Counted from the first letter of the stretch, positions 20,250-29,506 are shown. The stretch: DNA of 64,000 bases from Methylococcaceae bacterium (GCA_016715325.1 JADKAL010000001.1:186001-250000), one strand, 5' to 3'. The notes: generated from the sequence alone by a model not told the origin. Numbers and translations are program-made.

Positions 20250-21198
20250 TTACAAGATCAACTGCGTTATCAATTCAAAAAGTTCTTGAGGGCTGTTTGT
20301 TAAGCCTTGCGCCCCCTGCTTCATCGCTTCAAGTTTGTCTTTCGTAGCATTTGATCCGGCATAAATGTAAAAAGGAGTTTGATCGTTTTTGTTGCGTAAA
20401 TCGTTCAGCAATCATACCCTTCCTTTGGTCCTTCACGCCGTTTCATATCGGAAATAATCGCAAGAAAATTATTTTCTGCTAACACCTGCAGCGCTTCCGG
20501 GTAGATTGGGCAAGAATAAAATTACATCCCATCGCTTCAAAAGTAGCCCTTTCATGGATGTTATTATTAGGTTGATCGTCGACCCATAAAATAAGTCTCG
20601 GTTTACTGTTAGTTGCTGAACGACTGGGCATGTCTCTGGCGTGTTGCATAACATCAATGACGGTTTTTGCTGCTTGCGTAATATTTTCCGATGTAGACGT
20701 TTGACCGGAAGTTCTTTTCATGGCGGTAGCTAGAGAGACTGCGCTATTTATAAGCGATTGTAACTCTTCGGTCGTCATATCACGGACGTATGTTGATGAG
20801 TTTTTAGGCTTTTCTGTAGAATTATTGGTACGTATTTCGTCGGCTAATAGATCCCAAGGGCCTTTTCTTTGATCCCGGAAGTCCAGATACTGTAATACGG
20901 CAAGTCTGGGGTGCATGTCGCAGTTTTCTCGTAAAAGGGGGATTATTTTGATTCCTTTACCCAGAGCATAAGCCCATTCATAAGTAACATAAGAAGATAG
21001 ACATGATTGCTGTGTAAGGATAACCAGCAAAACATTCGACGAAGAAATTCCATCATCAATGGCGTTACGCCATTCCTCTCCGGCGTGTAACTCGCTATTA
21101 TCGATCCATACTTGGATACCCGCACTTTCAAGTTTTAACCTTACAAGATCTGCAAATGTTTCGTCTTTTGATGAGTAGCTCATGAAAGCTCGAGCCAT
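20250..21198 (-). CDS. TIR domain protein with C-terminal receiver-like domain (two apparent frameshifts)
   Basis: A ~316-residue protein if two single-base losses are allowed, at the G3 run 20499-20501 and at A2 20410-20411 (plus-strand bases). The ATG at 21198 is chosen because GGAGG lies just upstream and MARAFMSYSSKDE starts the TIR domain. The TIR domain (residues 1-~130) has GIQVWIDNSEL, HAGEEW and a Glu in YVTYEWAYA at the NADase position. A helical linker follows, then a receiver-like domain from about 205: LILWVDDQPNN and IISDMKRREGP give the acidic pocket, but the usual Lys is absent around FYIYAGSNA, so it may be a pseudo-receiver. The final Leu-stop codons come from the adjoining IS3 end, so the native C-terminus may be altered. 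Confidence 0.7.
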
Positions 21199-21292
21199 TT
21201 GTTCCTCCAAATTTTGTGGTACCAACTAAGTTGCCAAAACATTAGGTTATTACATCAGTTTTATCTTGTTGTGATAAAAGAATGAGGCTTAA

Positions 21293-22498
21293 TTATATAG
21301 TTATTAAGCGCGAATGGCATTTATGACTAATTAATCCTAGTTCGGTCATTTTCACCCAATACGCCGCCCCAATCGGTAAAATATCGTCGTTAAAATCGTA
21401 ATGCGGATTATGCAATAAACAGCTATTTGCCGACGAACCGTTGCCGATCCACAGATAACACCCCGGTTTTTCTTGCAGCATGAAGGCGAAGTCTTCCGAG
21501 CCCATGCTCGGCGTCGGTTGGGTTTGAACGGCGTTCTCGCCGACAACGGCAACGGCGGCTTGAAAGGCCAGTGCAGTTTCTGCTTCAGCATTTAACGTTA
21601 CGGGATAGCCGGGATTTTCCGGGTTGAACCTAACTTCATTCTCCAAATGGAAGACGGCGCAGGTTGTGTTGACGATATGGCTGATTTTATCGGCAATCAA
21701 GGTTTGTACGGCACTATCAAAGCAACGGAAAGTACCGCGCAACACAACAGAATCGGGTATGGCATTCCAGGTATTGCCCGCATGAATTTGAGTGATGGTA
21801 ACGACAGCGGAATCGGCAGGATTGACATTGCGGCTGACGATGGTTTGCAGGTTGTTGATCAATTGTGCGGCGGCGACGATGACGTCGTTCCCTAAATGCG
21901 GCATGGCGGCATGGGTCGCTTGGCCTTTGAGGATGATTTCGAAACAGTCGAATGCGGCCATCATCGGACCCGATTTGATCGCAAAATGCCCTGTGGGGAT
22001 GTCGGGGAAATTATGCATACCGAAAACAGCATCGGCGGGAAATAATTCAAACAGACCGTCTTCGATCATCGCTTTTGCGCCTGCGCGGCCTTCTTCGGCA
22101 GGCTGAAAAATAAAATACACCGTGCCGTTGATGTTTCTAGTTTGCGCCAAATACTTGGCGGCGCCGAGTAACATGGCGCTATGGCCGTCATGTCCGCAGG
22201 CATGCATAACGCCATCATGGCGGGATTTATGCGCAAATGTATTCTGTTCCTGAATAAATAAGGCATCCATATCGGCACGCAGGGCGATTTTTCGAGCGCT
22301 ATCTCCAGCCGATAAAGTGCCGACAACACCGGTTCCGCCTAAGCCACGATGTATTTTAAGGCCGAATTCGGTCAGTTTTCCGGCAATAAACTCGGCTGTG
22401 GCGTTTTCTTCAAACGCGGTTTCAGGATATTGATGTAAATGCCTGCGCCATTCGCGCATTTCTTCATGCAGGTGTTTCAGATCGATTAGATTTGGCAC
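21293..22498 (-). CDS. M20-family amidohydrolase (hippurate hydrolase-like)
   Basis: A 401-residue di-metal peptidase-like enzyme that removes acyl groups from amino acids. Metal-site motifs: HACGHDGHSAML near residue 100, PAEEGRAGAKAM near 135, HNFPDIPTG near 160 and LHNPHYDFND near the C-terminus. ADMDAL near 75 is also typical. The lid domain lies between about residues 185 and 300. Substrate is not predictable from sequence. Its start overlaps the end of the HD-domain gene by 13 bases, so the two are probably co-translated. Confidence 0.9.
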   Translation of the reverse strand: MPNLIDLKHLHEEMREWRRHLHQYPETAFEENATAEFIAGKLTEFGLKIHRGLGGTGVVGTLSAGDSARKIALRADMDALFIQEQNTFAHKSRHDGVMHACGHDGHSAMLLGAAKYLAQTRNINGTVYFIFQPAEEGRAGAKAMIEDGLFELFPADAVFGMHNFPDIPTGHFAIKSGPMMAAFDCFEIILKGQATHAAMPHLGNDVIVAAAQLINNLQTIVSRNVNPADSAVVTITQIHAGNTWNAIPDSVVLRGTFRCFDSAVQTLIADKISHIVNTTCAVFHLENEVRFNPENPGYPVTLNAEAETALAFQAAVAVVGENAVQTQPTPSMGSEDFAFMLQEKPGCYLWIGNGSSANSCLLHNPHYDFNDDILPIGAAYWVKMTELGLISHKCHSRLITI

Positions 22499-23115
22499 AA
22501 ATTCTCCAAGGCGTGTTTCAGATTTAATCGGGCAATGGGTTCGTAACGTTCGATGAAAAGGGGCGTGTTAAAGATAGTCGATTGGCTCATGAAGCGGTCA
22601 AGGATTTCAGCGCGTTTGGCGCGAAAAATCGTTTCTGGTACGAAAGCATATTCTTGGCGTATTTGAATTTCGTATTCCTGAAAACGCTGTGGCGATGCCC
22701 CGAGAATAGACAAATCGGCATCAAGCATGATTTGTGTATCGCTATCTTGCGGTTTTGTCCGGTGTTGAGTAGCCATTATCAGGGCATGGATTCGGTCGGC
22801 AACCGCCGAATCTAAACCTGCCGACAAAATGCTTAATTTGGCCCAATCCGCGCTTAATTCTTCATTATCGTTACGGCGAGGTTCGTAAATAGCGTCGTGA
22901 AACCATAAAGCGAGTTCGATCTCGCCGGGATGTGTGGCTAAATGCTCAAGTTCTGCGAGTTTGGCTAAACATTCATCAAGATGTTGAACTGAGTGATAGT
23001 GGCGATGCGGTTCGGAATAGCGTTTTATGACGTCATCAAAAAGTGCAATCGGAATGTTCGACGCATGTGCGTCGATCGATTGCCAAGCATTTTGCCATTG
23101 AATTAAAGTCAGCAT
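22486..23115 (-). CDS. Predicted metal-dependent HD-superfamily phosphohydrolase
   Basis: A 209-residue protein of the uncharacterised HD family. H-R-H-Y-H near residue 40 (EPHRHYHSVQHLDECL) and the LALWFHDAIYEPRRNDNE motif with the HD pair near 70 give the metal ligands. It precedes and overlaps the M20 hydrolase gene. Its natural substrate is unknown; related proteins are assumed to act on nucleotides or phosphoesters. Confidence 0.8.
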   Translation of the reverse strand: MLTLIQWQNAWQSIDAHASNIPIALFDDVIKRYSEPHRHYHSVQHLDECLAKLAELEHLATHPGEIELALWFHDAIYEPRRNDNEELSADWAKLSILSAGLDSAVADRIHALIMATQHRTKPQDSDTQIMLDADLSILGASPQRFQEYEIQIRQEYAFVPETIFRAKRAEILDRFMSQSTIFNTPLFIERYEPIARLNLKHALENLCQI

Positions 23116-23243
23116 GCGATTTGGATACTATCAGTTTTGATTTCTCCTGATTGTAACAGTAATCAAGAAAATCCAAATAGCAGGGCAAAAGCCTGACAAT
23201 ATCAAAAAAAACTTATGCGATTAAACGATGTTATTCCGGCAAA

Positions 23244-23313
23244 AACTGTCGAAATTTATTGATCATAGAGACAACCGTGTATCGCACATCCTTGTGCGAT
23301 GGTTTTCGACAGT
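23244..23313. repeat. Nested inverted repeat / cruciform
   Basis: An inner 8-bp stem with a TCCT loop (ATCGCACA at 23281-23288, complement 23293-23300) sits inside outer arms ACTGTCGAAA (23244-23253) and TTTCGACAGT (23304-23313). It lies just after the 3' end of the next minus-strand gene and could act as a terminator or repeat-type stabiliser. Confidence 0.6.
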
Positions 23314-23330
23314 CCTTGCCGCTAAGCCGG

Positions 23331-23750
23331 TTAAATTTTCCAGGGATTTCCGCCTTTCGAAATAAGGGTTGTTTTATATAAAACCGTTATCGAGGATAAA
23401 CGTCCGACTTGGCAATTTCCCGGTAGAGTGGTGCTGAGGGTTGCCGAGCCGCCGAATACTTTAAGATAAGCAACCGGGCCGTACCAAGGGCAATCCGATA
23501 TGTTGACGGCTAATACCGAACCATCGGGCAGTTTAACATTCGATAGTTTGATGCTAAAAACGCCGGGGCTGGAGGGATATTTCGATTGATTAACATTCGC
23601 GCTGCCGGAAGGTTTTACCCCGCCGATAGTGACTGCGGCGATTAAATCGGTAGAAAGTTTGGCGAAAAGTGCATAAGCCGGCGGAGCAAGCACCGAGATG
23701 ACAAAAAAGCCAGCGACAATCCAGCTGCGTTTAGCGGTAAAAATCGACAT
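23331..23750 (-). CDS. Unknown small secreted protein
   Basis: A 139-residue protein with a signal peptide (WIVAGFFVISVLAPPAYA, cleavage near residue 27). The mature part is rich in Ser, Gly and Val and predicted beta, with two Cys (DCPWYGP and GNCQVG) that could pair. AAGGAAAA precedes the ATG. No family is recognised. It is a likely periplasmic or surface protein, transcribed alone. Confidence 0.7.
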   Translation of the reverse strand: MSIFTAKRSWIVAGFFVISVLAPPAYALFAKLSTDLIAAVTIGGVKPSGSANVNQSKYPSSPGVFSIKLSNVKLPDGSVLAVNISDCPWYGPVAYLKVFGGSATLSTTLPGNCQVGRLSSITVLYKTTLISKGGNPWKI

Positions 23751-23907
23751 TGTTTTTCCTTTTAATGGTTTTATTGATCCTTAGCTTCTCTAGCTAAGCC
23801 GATTTCAGGCATGTATACCTTTGCGTATATTTCAAAAGGATGTCTAAAGGTTCAATCGACAAGAAAATTGATTTTCGGGTGGTGCTATTAATTGATTACG
23901 CGTAGTT

Positions 23908-24753
23908 TTAAAGGTAAAACTCAGACTGTTCGAGGTACTGTTTTAAAGCATTCAAGTATTCCTTTCCTGTTTTGGCTGCAAAATCGAAGCTGTCTTGATT
24001 ATTAATTAAGCGATGCCGAGATAGCAGTTTTTTTAATTGGGCTTGTTCTGCAAAGCTAAAGCGATATTGTTGCAAAATAGACTCGAAATCGGGCATTTCC
24101 TGTTCCGCAATACTTTTTTGCAGAACAGTCAATTCAAAAAGAACTTTCTCTATAGTCGATAAGTGTTCTGCAATCAGCTCGGATACCATCTTCGGTTGTA
24201 TATTTTGTGCTGGCGATGCTTCGTTATCGGAAACAATTTTTACGCATTGAATCAACTCGCTCGTGGTGAATCGGGTCGCTGTTTCGTAAAAAGCGGAGGC
24301 TTCCATGTCGCACAAACTTTCGTTCGGATAAGTTGCTTGCGGTTTTGAAACTGTCACCAAGCTATTGCTAAGGCAGGGCGGCTTATAAACCAAGGGCGGA
24401 TAAAATCGGCGTTCGGTGTCGGCATCGGTGATTTTGTCGATAACAAAAACACTACCGACAGAATGATTCTTGTGTCCGGCTATGCCGATATTGAGCATTA
24501 TCGGATAACTGTTTGGTGAGAACAATGCTTGAGTGTAGGCAAGTCCTGCCGCCATTGCAGTTTTGCCGATGCCGGTGACGGTCAGGCAGATAGCGTCGTT
24601 ACTATATACGGCAAAGGCATGAAGGTTAATGTCCTTCTTAAGACGGTAACGATCAACGATGGGTTTAGCTTCGCAGGGAAGAGCAAGATATAGAAATAGC
24701 TTTTGGCAAGCCTGAGTTTTCATCAGTTGAGAAACACTATCAATTCCGTTCAT
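23908..24753 (-). CDS. Nucleoside phosphorylase / nucleosidase-like protein with C-terminal extension
   Basis: A 281-residue protein. The first ~190 residues have the PNP/MTAN fold pattern: LALPCEAKPIVDR at the start, TGIGKTAMAAGLAY near 60, LNIGIAGHKNHSVG near 90 and the catalytic-site CDMEASAFYE near 145. The last ~80 residues are charged and helical and are not part of the usual fold; they may bind nucleic acid or a partner. Members cleave or phosphorolyse nucleosides, but the base specificity cannot be read here. There is no strong operon link to its neighbours. Confidence 0.8.
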   Translation of the reverse strand: MNGIDSVSQLMKTQACQKLFLYLALPCEAKPIVDRYRLKKDINLHAFAVYSNDAICLTVTGIGKTAMAAGLAYTQALFSPNSYPIMLNIGIAGHKNHSVGSVFVIDKITDADTERRFYPPLVYKPPCLSNSLVTVSKPQATYPNESLCDMEASAFYETATRFTTSELIQCVKIVSDNEASPAQNIQPKMVSELIAEHLSTIEKVLFELTVLQKSIAEQEMPDFESILQQYRFSFAEQAQLKKLLSRHRLINNQDSFDFAAKTGKEYLNALKQYLEQSEFYL

Positions 24754-24809
24754 GGTTAGACAAGCTTACCATGAACGGAATCGGCGGTTTAGCTAGGTCC
24801 CGGGCCGCT

Positions 24810-25520
24810 TTATGGAATACGCAAAACTTGGCCCACATTGATCTTGTCGGGATCGCTTAATTTATCGCGGTTGGCATCGAAAATTTTCGGCCAGTCGTTG
24901 GCGTTACCGTAAAAATGCTTGGCGATTTTGGATAAGTTATCCCCACTTACTACAGTGTAAGATCTCGCCTGAGCTTCCGGAGCTGGTGCCGCAGCAGGTG
25001 CGGATTGAACGGAGCTATCAACAGAAGCATTTGCTACAGCGGCGTCGGCATCGTCTTGGTTGCCGAAATGACCGGCCACGGCTTTGGCAGCCATTGCTGC
25101 ACCGGCAATGCCGATGCCTCCCAAAATCACTTTTGAGATTGTGCCTAAATGGTGTTCTTCCGGTATTTCACCGTCTGGCGTCATCTTATCGACAACCGTC
25201 GGTAAAACTTGCGAAAGCACTTCCGCGCCTTTATCTTCGGGAAGACCGGCTTCTTTGGCGAGTTCGTCAACCTTTTGCTGGCCCAGTGCTTCAACTAATT
25301 GGGCGGGTGTTACCGGTTTATTTTCGCCTTTGCCGATCCACGAAGCGGCAACATCGCCCAAGCCCGACTGAGTAAATTTATCGACCAAGCCGGAAATACC
25401 GCCGGAATTGCTTACCAGCATCCCGACCACGCCTTTGACTAAATTCTGGGTTTGATTATCTGCGTTGCCACCCAAGGCGCTTTGCAGAGCGGTTTGTACT
25501 AAGCTATCAAAAAGACTCAT
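24810..25520 (-). CDS. YidB-like (DUF937) protein with C-terminal LysM domain
   Basis: A 236-residue protein. The N-terminal ~125 residues match the YidB/DUF937 pattern (MSLFDSLVQTALQSALGG, GSWIGKGxNxPV-type block, LPTVVDKMTPDGEIPE). A Gly/Ala-rich possible helix and an Ala/Pro linker follow. The last ~50 residues are a LysM module (YTVVSGDNLSKIAKHFYGN to VGQVLRIP), which binds glycan backbones. No classical signal peptide is present, so how it reaches peptidoglycan is unclear. AAGGAAAA precedes the ATG. Confidence 0.88.
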   Translation of the reverse strand: MSLFDSLVQTALQSALGGNADNQTQNLVKGVVGMLVSNSGGISGLVDKFTQSGLGDVAASWIGKGENKPVTPAQLVEALGQQKVDELAKEAGLPEDKGAEVLSQVLPTVVDKMTPDGEIPEEHHLGTISKVILGGIGIAGAAMAAKAVAGHFGNQDDADAAVANASVDSSVQSAPAAAPAPEAQARSYTVVSGDNLSKIAKHFYGNANDWPKIFDANRDKLSDPDKINVGQVLRIP

Positions 25521-25699
25521 CGTTTTTCCTTATTAAGTTAGTGAACAACAATCGCAAGGCGAAACTACAAAAATGCCCGTCACCGTGATTGTAACAGCCG
25601 TATTTGTCGAGTTCAAACACTAAAGGTTTAAAAAATTCTAATAAATTCAAGCAAACAGAATGATTTTTGTAACAAGGATGCGTTTAATAGTGGTGTGAA

Positions 25700-25730
25700 T
25701 TGAGTTACTTTTCCCGAACTATGCGATAAT
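25700..25730 (+). promoter_or_regulatory. Candidate purE promoter
   Basis: TTGAGT at 25700-25705 and an extended -10 TGCGATAAT (hexamer 25725-25730) lie ~40 bases before the purE ATG. The spacing of 19 is long, but the TGn extension compensates. No PurR-type operator was recognised. Confidence 0.4.
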
Positions 25731-25770
25731 TTTACCCCTTAAAATTTGGCCATTATTTTTGGAGCAATGA

Positions 25771-26268
25771 ATGACAGCTTTGGTTGGCGTGATCATGGGT
25801 TCTGCCTCGGATTGGGAGACCATGCGCTATGCAGCGGAAACCTTAGAACGTTTAGGGATTCCGCATGAAATCGAAATCGTTTCAGCGCACCGTACGCCCG
25901 ATAAACTTTTTGCCTACGCAGAAGCAGCCGAAAGCAAAGGCTTGGAAGTGATCATTGCCGGTGCGGGAGGCGCGGCACATCTGCCGGGCATGACGGCGGC
26001 TAAAACCCCAATACCAGTATTGGGCGTACCGGTACAATCGAAAGCGTTAAACGGTATGGATTCCTTACTTTCCATCGTCCAGATGCCGGCGGGTATTCCG
26101 GTGGGTACACTCGCGATCGGCAAAGCAGGCGCTATCAATGCGGCTTTGTTGGCAGCGGCAATCGTCAGCAACAAACATGAACAATATCGGGCTGCATTGC
26201 ACCAATTCCGGCTAGAACAAACCGAATCGGTATTGGAAAACGCCGATCCGAGGGTGATGGACGCATGA
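25771..26268 (+). CDS. purE: N5-carboxyaminoimidazole ribonucleotide mutase
   Basis: A 165-residue class I PurE that moves the carboxyl group of N5-CAIR to give CAIR in purine synthesis. The nucleotide-binding GSASDWETM lies at the N-terminus, [13 protein letters not shown] near 45 and [15 protein letters not shown] near 70, the canonical motifs. GGAG precedes the ATG. It overlaps purK by four bases (ATGA), as expected for two enzymes acting in sequence. Confidence 0.97.
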   Translation: MTALVGVIMGSASDWETMRYAAETLERLGIPHEIEIVSAHRTPDKLFAYAEAAESKGLEVIIAGAGGAAHLPGMTAAKTPIPVLGVPVQSKALNGMDSLLSIVQMPAGIPVGTLAIGKAGAINAALLAAAIVSNKHEQYRAALHQFRLEQTESVLENADPRVMDA

Positions 26269-27359
26269 AAATCGGAATATTAGGCGCCGGACAACTGGCA
26301 CGGATGATTGCATTGGCCGGATTTCCCTTAGGGCTGGAGTTCGTTTTTCTCGATCCGTCGGCGGATGCCTGCGCGCATCAACTCGGCGAGCATTTGGTCG
26401 GCGATTACGACGATCCTGAATTACTGGCGCAATTAGCCGAACGCGCCGATGTCGTGACCTACGAATTCGAAAATGTGCCTGCCGAAGTCGCTAAATTTTT
26501 AGGCGAGCGTACGACCGTATATCCGCCGCCGAAAGCGTTGCAAGTCGGCCAGGATCGCTTGGTGGAAAAAACCTATTTCCGCGATTTAGGCATTCCAACC
26601 CCAGAGTTTGCGGTCGTTAATTCTGTCGACAATTTGCAAAGTGCCGTTGCCCGTTTGGGATTTCCAGCCATCTTAAAAACCCGCCGTTTGGGTTACGACG
26701 GCAAAGGCCAAGTGTTCGTCAAACCGGATACCGATTTGGCTGAGGCTTGGGAGGCCGTGCGCGGGTACGACTGCATCCTGGAAGCCTTCGTGCCGTTCAA
26801 GCGGGAAGTATCCATCATCGCAGCGCGCAGTGTCTCCGGCGAAGTGCTTTATTATCCCTTATCGGAAAACCTGCACAAAGGCGGCATTCTTAGAGTGGCC
26901 GAATGCAAAGCGAACGATCCCTTGCAAGCCCAAGCGGAAGATTACGTCTCGCGTTTGCTGGAGTCTTTAGAATATGTCGGCGTAATTGCGTTGGAATTGT
27001 TCGAGGTCGACGGCAACCTTTTAGCCAACGAATTCGCCCCGCGCGTGCATAATTCCGGACATTGGACAATCGAAGGCGCACAGACCTGCCAATTCGAGAA
27101 TCATCTACGGGCGATATTAGATTTGCCGTTGGGATCAACGGCTGCGGTCGGTCAAGCAGCGATGGTGAATTTTATCGGCGGCTTGCCCGAAACTAAAGAT
27201 GTCCTGGCGATTGAGGGGGCGCACATGCATCTTTACGGGAAAAGTCCGCGCAAGGGTAGAAAAGTAGCACATGCGACGGTGCGTTCTATTTCAGAAGAAG
27301 AATATAAATTAACCTTGTCTAAACTATTTCAACTCGCTGAAAACTTAGATAATTCATAA
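26265..27359 (+). CDS. purK: N5-carboxyaminoimidazole ribonucleotide synthase
   Basis: A 364-residue ATP-grasp enzyme that carboxylates AIR with bicarbonate and ATP. The N-terminal [11 protein letters not shown], the ATP-grasp segment [12 protein letters not shown] near 140, and [17 protein letters not shown] near 265 are family hallmarks. Length is normal. It is translationally coupled to purE. Confidence 0.97.
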   Translation: MKIGILGAGQLARMIALAGFPLGLEFVFLDPSADACAHQLGEHLVGDYDDPELLAQLAERADVVTYEFENVPAEVAKFLGERTTVYPPPKALQVGQDRLVEKTYFRDLGIPTPEFAVVNSVDNLQSAVARLGFPAILKTRRLGYDGKGQVFVKPDTDLAEAWEAVRGYDCILEAFVPFKREVSIIAARSVSGEVLYYPLSENLHKGGILRVAECKANDPLQAQAEDYVSRLLESLEYVGVIALELFEVDGNLLANEFAPRVHNSGHWTIEGAQTCQFENHLRAILDLPLGSTAAVGQAAMVNFIGGLPETKDVLAIEGAHMHLYGKSPRKGRKVAHATVRSISEEEYKLTLSKLFQLAENLDNS

Positions 27360-27377
27360 TAATTTTTGGAGTATCAA

Positions 27378-27665
27378 ATGGGAATGAAACTTAGCCAACC
27401 AGATCTCGATCTGTATCGAGCAGTGGATGAGGTGCTTCATTACATCTGGGATCCAATTGGAGTTTCTGAGGTTCCTCAAGCGCGAGACGAGTACTACGGA
27501 TATTTGCCACAAGTTTTTCAACTTTTAAAAAAAGGGAATGACGAAAAGGCAATAGCTGAATATCTTGGAAAAATTGTAAAACAGAGTATGGGGTTGAGGG
27601 AGAATACTCAACACGACTTGAAAATTGCAGAAATTCTACTTAGTTGGAAGAAAGTATTAAGTTAA
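27378..27665 (+). CDS. Unknown small conserved-type protein
   Basis: A 95-residue acidic, helical protein (MKLSQPDLDLYRAVDEVLHY start). ATG 27378 is preferred over an upstream TTG because GGAG lies six bases before it. It follows purK by 18 bases and may be read from the same transcript. Aromatic and acidic residues cluster in DEYYGYLPQVFQLL. I do not recognise a function; the size and composition would fit an immunity or adaptor protein, but that is a guess. Confidence 0.6.
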   Translation: MGMKLSQPDLDLYRAVDEVLHYIWDPIGVSEVPQARDEYYGYLPQVFQLLKKGNDEKAIAEYLGKIVKQSMGLRENTQHDLKIAEILLSWKKVLS

Positions 27666-27851
27666 AAATACTTTGAATAAGCCTTGTGGTGCGTGTTTTA
27701 CGCACAATTCGGGAGCATAGAAACGCAATTAGTTTGCTTAGAGTTCCGATGCTGTTTTTTAGGGTCATACCCACTCAACGAGTTTTCAGATTGCCAATAG
27801 TGAAAACATACACTATTATTTAACACTGAAATAGTCACGCGAAATGTCAAC

Positions 27852-28088
27852 ATGCCAAGAAACATCACCCTCAACGCCGACGAAGAAGCCATCGAAACCG
27901 CTAGGGCGCTTATGAAGGCCGAAGGCACCTCGCTCAACGAACAATTCAAGCTTTGGTTGGATGCCTACATTGCGGAACACCGCCGTAAACAGCAGGTAGA
28001 AGACGCTCTGGCTTGTCTTGAAGCCATGCGCGGAACCGTTCAACTCGACCGGATGCCGACCCGGGAAGAGCGCAATGCCCGGCGATAA
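27852..28088 (+). CDS. Antitoxin of a VapBC-like pair (ribbon-helix-helix type)
   Basis: A 78-residue protein. The start MPRNITLNADEEAIETARAL with EGTSLNEQFKLWL is a ribbon-helix-helix-like DNA-binding segment; the C-terminal Arg-rich tail would wrap the toxin. Its 3' end overlaps the toxin start by 14 bases, the usual order for antitoxin then toxin. It probably represses its own promoter. Confidence 0.8.
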   Translation: MPRNITLNADEEAIETARALMKAEGTSLNEQFKLWLDAYIAEHRRKQQVEDALACLEAMRGTVQLDRMPTREERNARR

Positions 28089-28506
28089 GTTTTTTATGGA
28101 CACCAACATCATGGTGTACCACGCTATCGATCAAGACCCTCGCAAACGAGACATTTCCAGCCAATTGGTCAACCGCGCTATCGTCGAAAATTGCGGCATC
28201 ATCAGCTATCAGGTAGTGCAAGAATGCGTGCATGTCTTGCTGAAAGACAACAAAACACCGTTACCCCTAACTTTGCTTGAAACCTACTTAAGAAAGGTAT
28301 TATTGCCGCTGTGTCTAGCTCACTCGACGCAGCAGCTGTATTTGTCCGCATTGTCGGTTAAAACGCGTTATAGCTTCCATTGGTACGACAGTCTGATCGT
28401 TGCAGCCGCCCTGGAGACTGGTTGTAAAGTGCTTTATACGGAAGATTTGCAGGACGGGCAGGTTATTGATGGGCTGGTTATTAAAAACCCGTTTGGCTTG
28501 GCTTAA
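28075..28506 (+). CDS. PIN-domain toxin, VapC-like ribonuclease
   Basis: A 143-residue PIN protein. Acidic catalytic residues are visible in FMDTNIMVYH (Asp near residue 8), VVQECVHVL (Glu near 45), HWYDSLIVAAAL (Asp near 105) and LYTEDLQDG (Asp near 122). VapC toxins cut tRNA or rRNA. ATG 28075 is chosen as it begins the domain and overlaps the antitoxin stop; an in-frame ATG at 28018 would add 19 residues lying wholly inside the antitoxin. Confidence 0.88.
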   Translation: MPGDKFFMDTNIMVYHAIDQDPRKRDISSQLVNRAIVENCGIISYQVVQECVHVLLKDNKTPLPLTLLETYLRKVLLPLCLAHSTQQLYLSALSVKTRYSFHWYDSLIVAAALETGCKVLYTEDLQDGQVIDGLVIKNPFGLA

Positions 28507-28515
28507 GAATCGGTA

Positions 28516-28543
28516 TCGTTCCCATGCTCCGGCGTGTAGGAAC
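28516..28543. repeat. Short palindromic repeat, CGTTCC family
   Basis: TCGTTCCCATGCTCC followed by GGCGTGTAGGAAC forms an imperfect hairpin. Related copies lie at 43203-43232 and, in part, at 59984-60000. It separates the toxin gene from the next gene. Confidence 0.6.
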
Positions 28544-28592
28544 TATAGAAAACAATTTGATAATAGTTAGACCCCAAAAAAATCAGAACTAT

Positions 28593-29494
28593 ATGACATA
28601 CGAATATTTCAGTGATAAGGAAACCGGCTCAAAAGATCTAAGTTCGGAAGAAATCTCATTAGTCGTATGGAAAGCCATTGTTGCAACTTACGATAACTTT
28701 GTTAGTAATTGTGCATTGGCTGGTGAATTTCGAGATGAGTGTCCAGATGGTTCAATGGTTTGTAGTTGTAATAGAAGACAGCTTGAAGATGTTTTAAAAG
28801 GTGAAGTACCAGACTTATCTTTACCCGTGAGTAAAGGTTATTATGACGAGGACGATTTACCAAACAAATATGCCATTTTAGATTTTCTACAATTTCTTTA
28901 TAGGCATGTCAAAGACCCTATTGAAATTGGTTATCACAGCTTTTATAAGCATAATCATTATTCGTTTTCAGATGGAGGATTATTTAAACTTCAGTTCAGG
29001 GAACGAATAAATACAATATTTAGCAGAAACGGAATAGTATTTTTTTGGATGGAGAAGGGCAAATTAAACGGTCAATTCCAGAATCATTAGCGAAAATTAT
29101 CACTGGCATTAGGTTTAGTACGGGAGATGCACGATTAAATGAATTGCTTGAAATAGCGTATTCTAAGTTTATTTTGCCACGACCAGAAAGTCGAATTGAA
29201 AGTTTGGAAAAAATTTGGGATGCTTTCGAAAGACTAAAAACCTACTTTGAAGAAAACAAAAAAGTCTCTGCTAAACAGCTAATTGATGTCGTATCAGAAA
29301 ATAATTTGTTATTTCGTGAAAACATAGATTACGAATTTAAAGAATTAACAAAAACAGGCAACACGTTTCAAATTAGGCATTTTGAGCGTGACAAAATCCA
29401 ACTGGAGTCTAATTTACATATAGATTATTTATTCTACCGTATGAGTTGCTTAATTCATTTGTGTGTTGAATCATTAAAAAATGGGCAATTCTAG
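28593..29494 (+). CDS. Unknown ~300-residue protein (one apparent frameshift)
   Basis: Two overlapping frames (28524-29090 and 29045-29494) give one protein of about 300 residues if the frame slips by -1 at the T7 run 29040-29046; the join reads GIVFFLDGEGQIKRSIPESL. ATG 28593 is chosen because the earlier ATG at 28524 lies inside a palindromic repeat. The N-terminal part has four Cys within DECPDGSMVCSCNRR and the region before it, and the C-terminal half is helical. The DNA is AT-rich compared with its neighbours and it follows a toxin-antitoxin pair, so horizontal acquisition is likely. It resembles the general make-up of abortive-infection-type proteins, but no family was confirmed. Confidence 0.55.
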
Positions 29495-29506
29495 TCGAGC
29501 AGTCTT

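Larger units (their letters stand above)
18671..20254 (+). mobile_element. Decayed IS3-family element, interrupted by an IS5-family element
   Basis: The outer ends are related inverted repeats: TGTAATG plus ACCGACACATCTAAAGACA on the left (from 18671) and, read from the other strand, TGTAATGGTCAACAAAAACC on the right (to 20254). Inside are the start of an OrfA and the end of an OrfB joined by a large deletion, and a complete second IS inserted near the 3' end of OrfB. No clear target duplication of the IS3 element remains. Its right end abuts the 3' end of the TIR-receiver gene. Confidence 0.75.
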
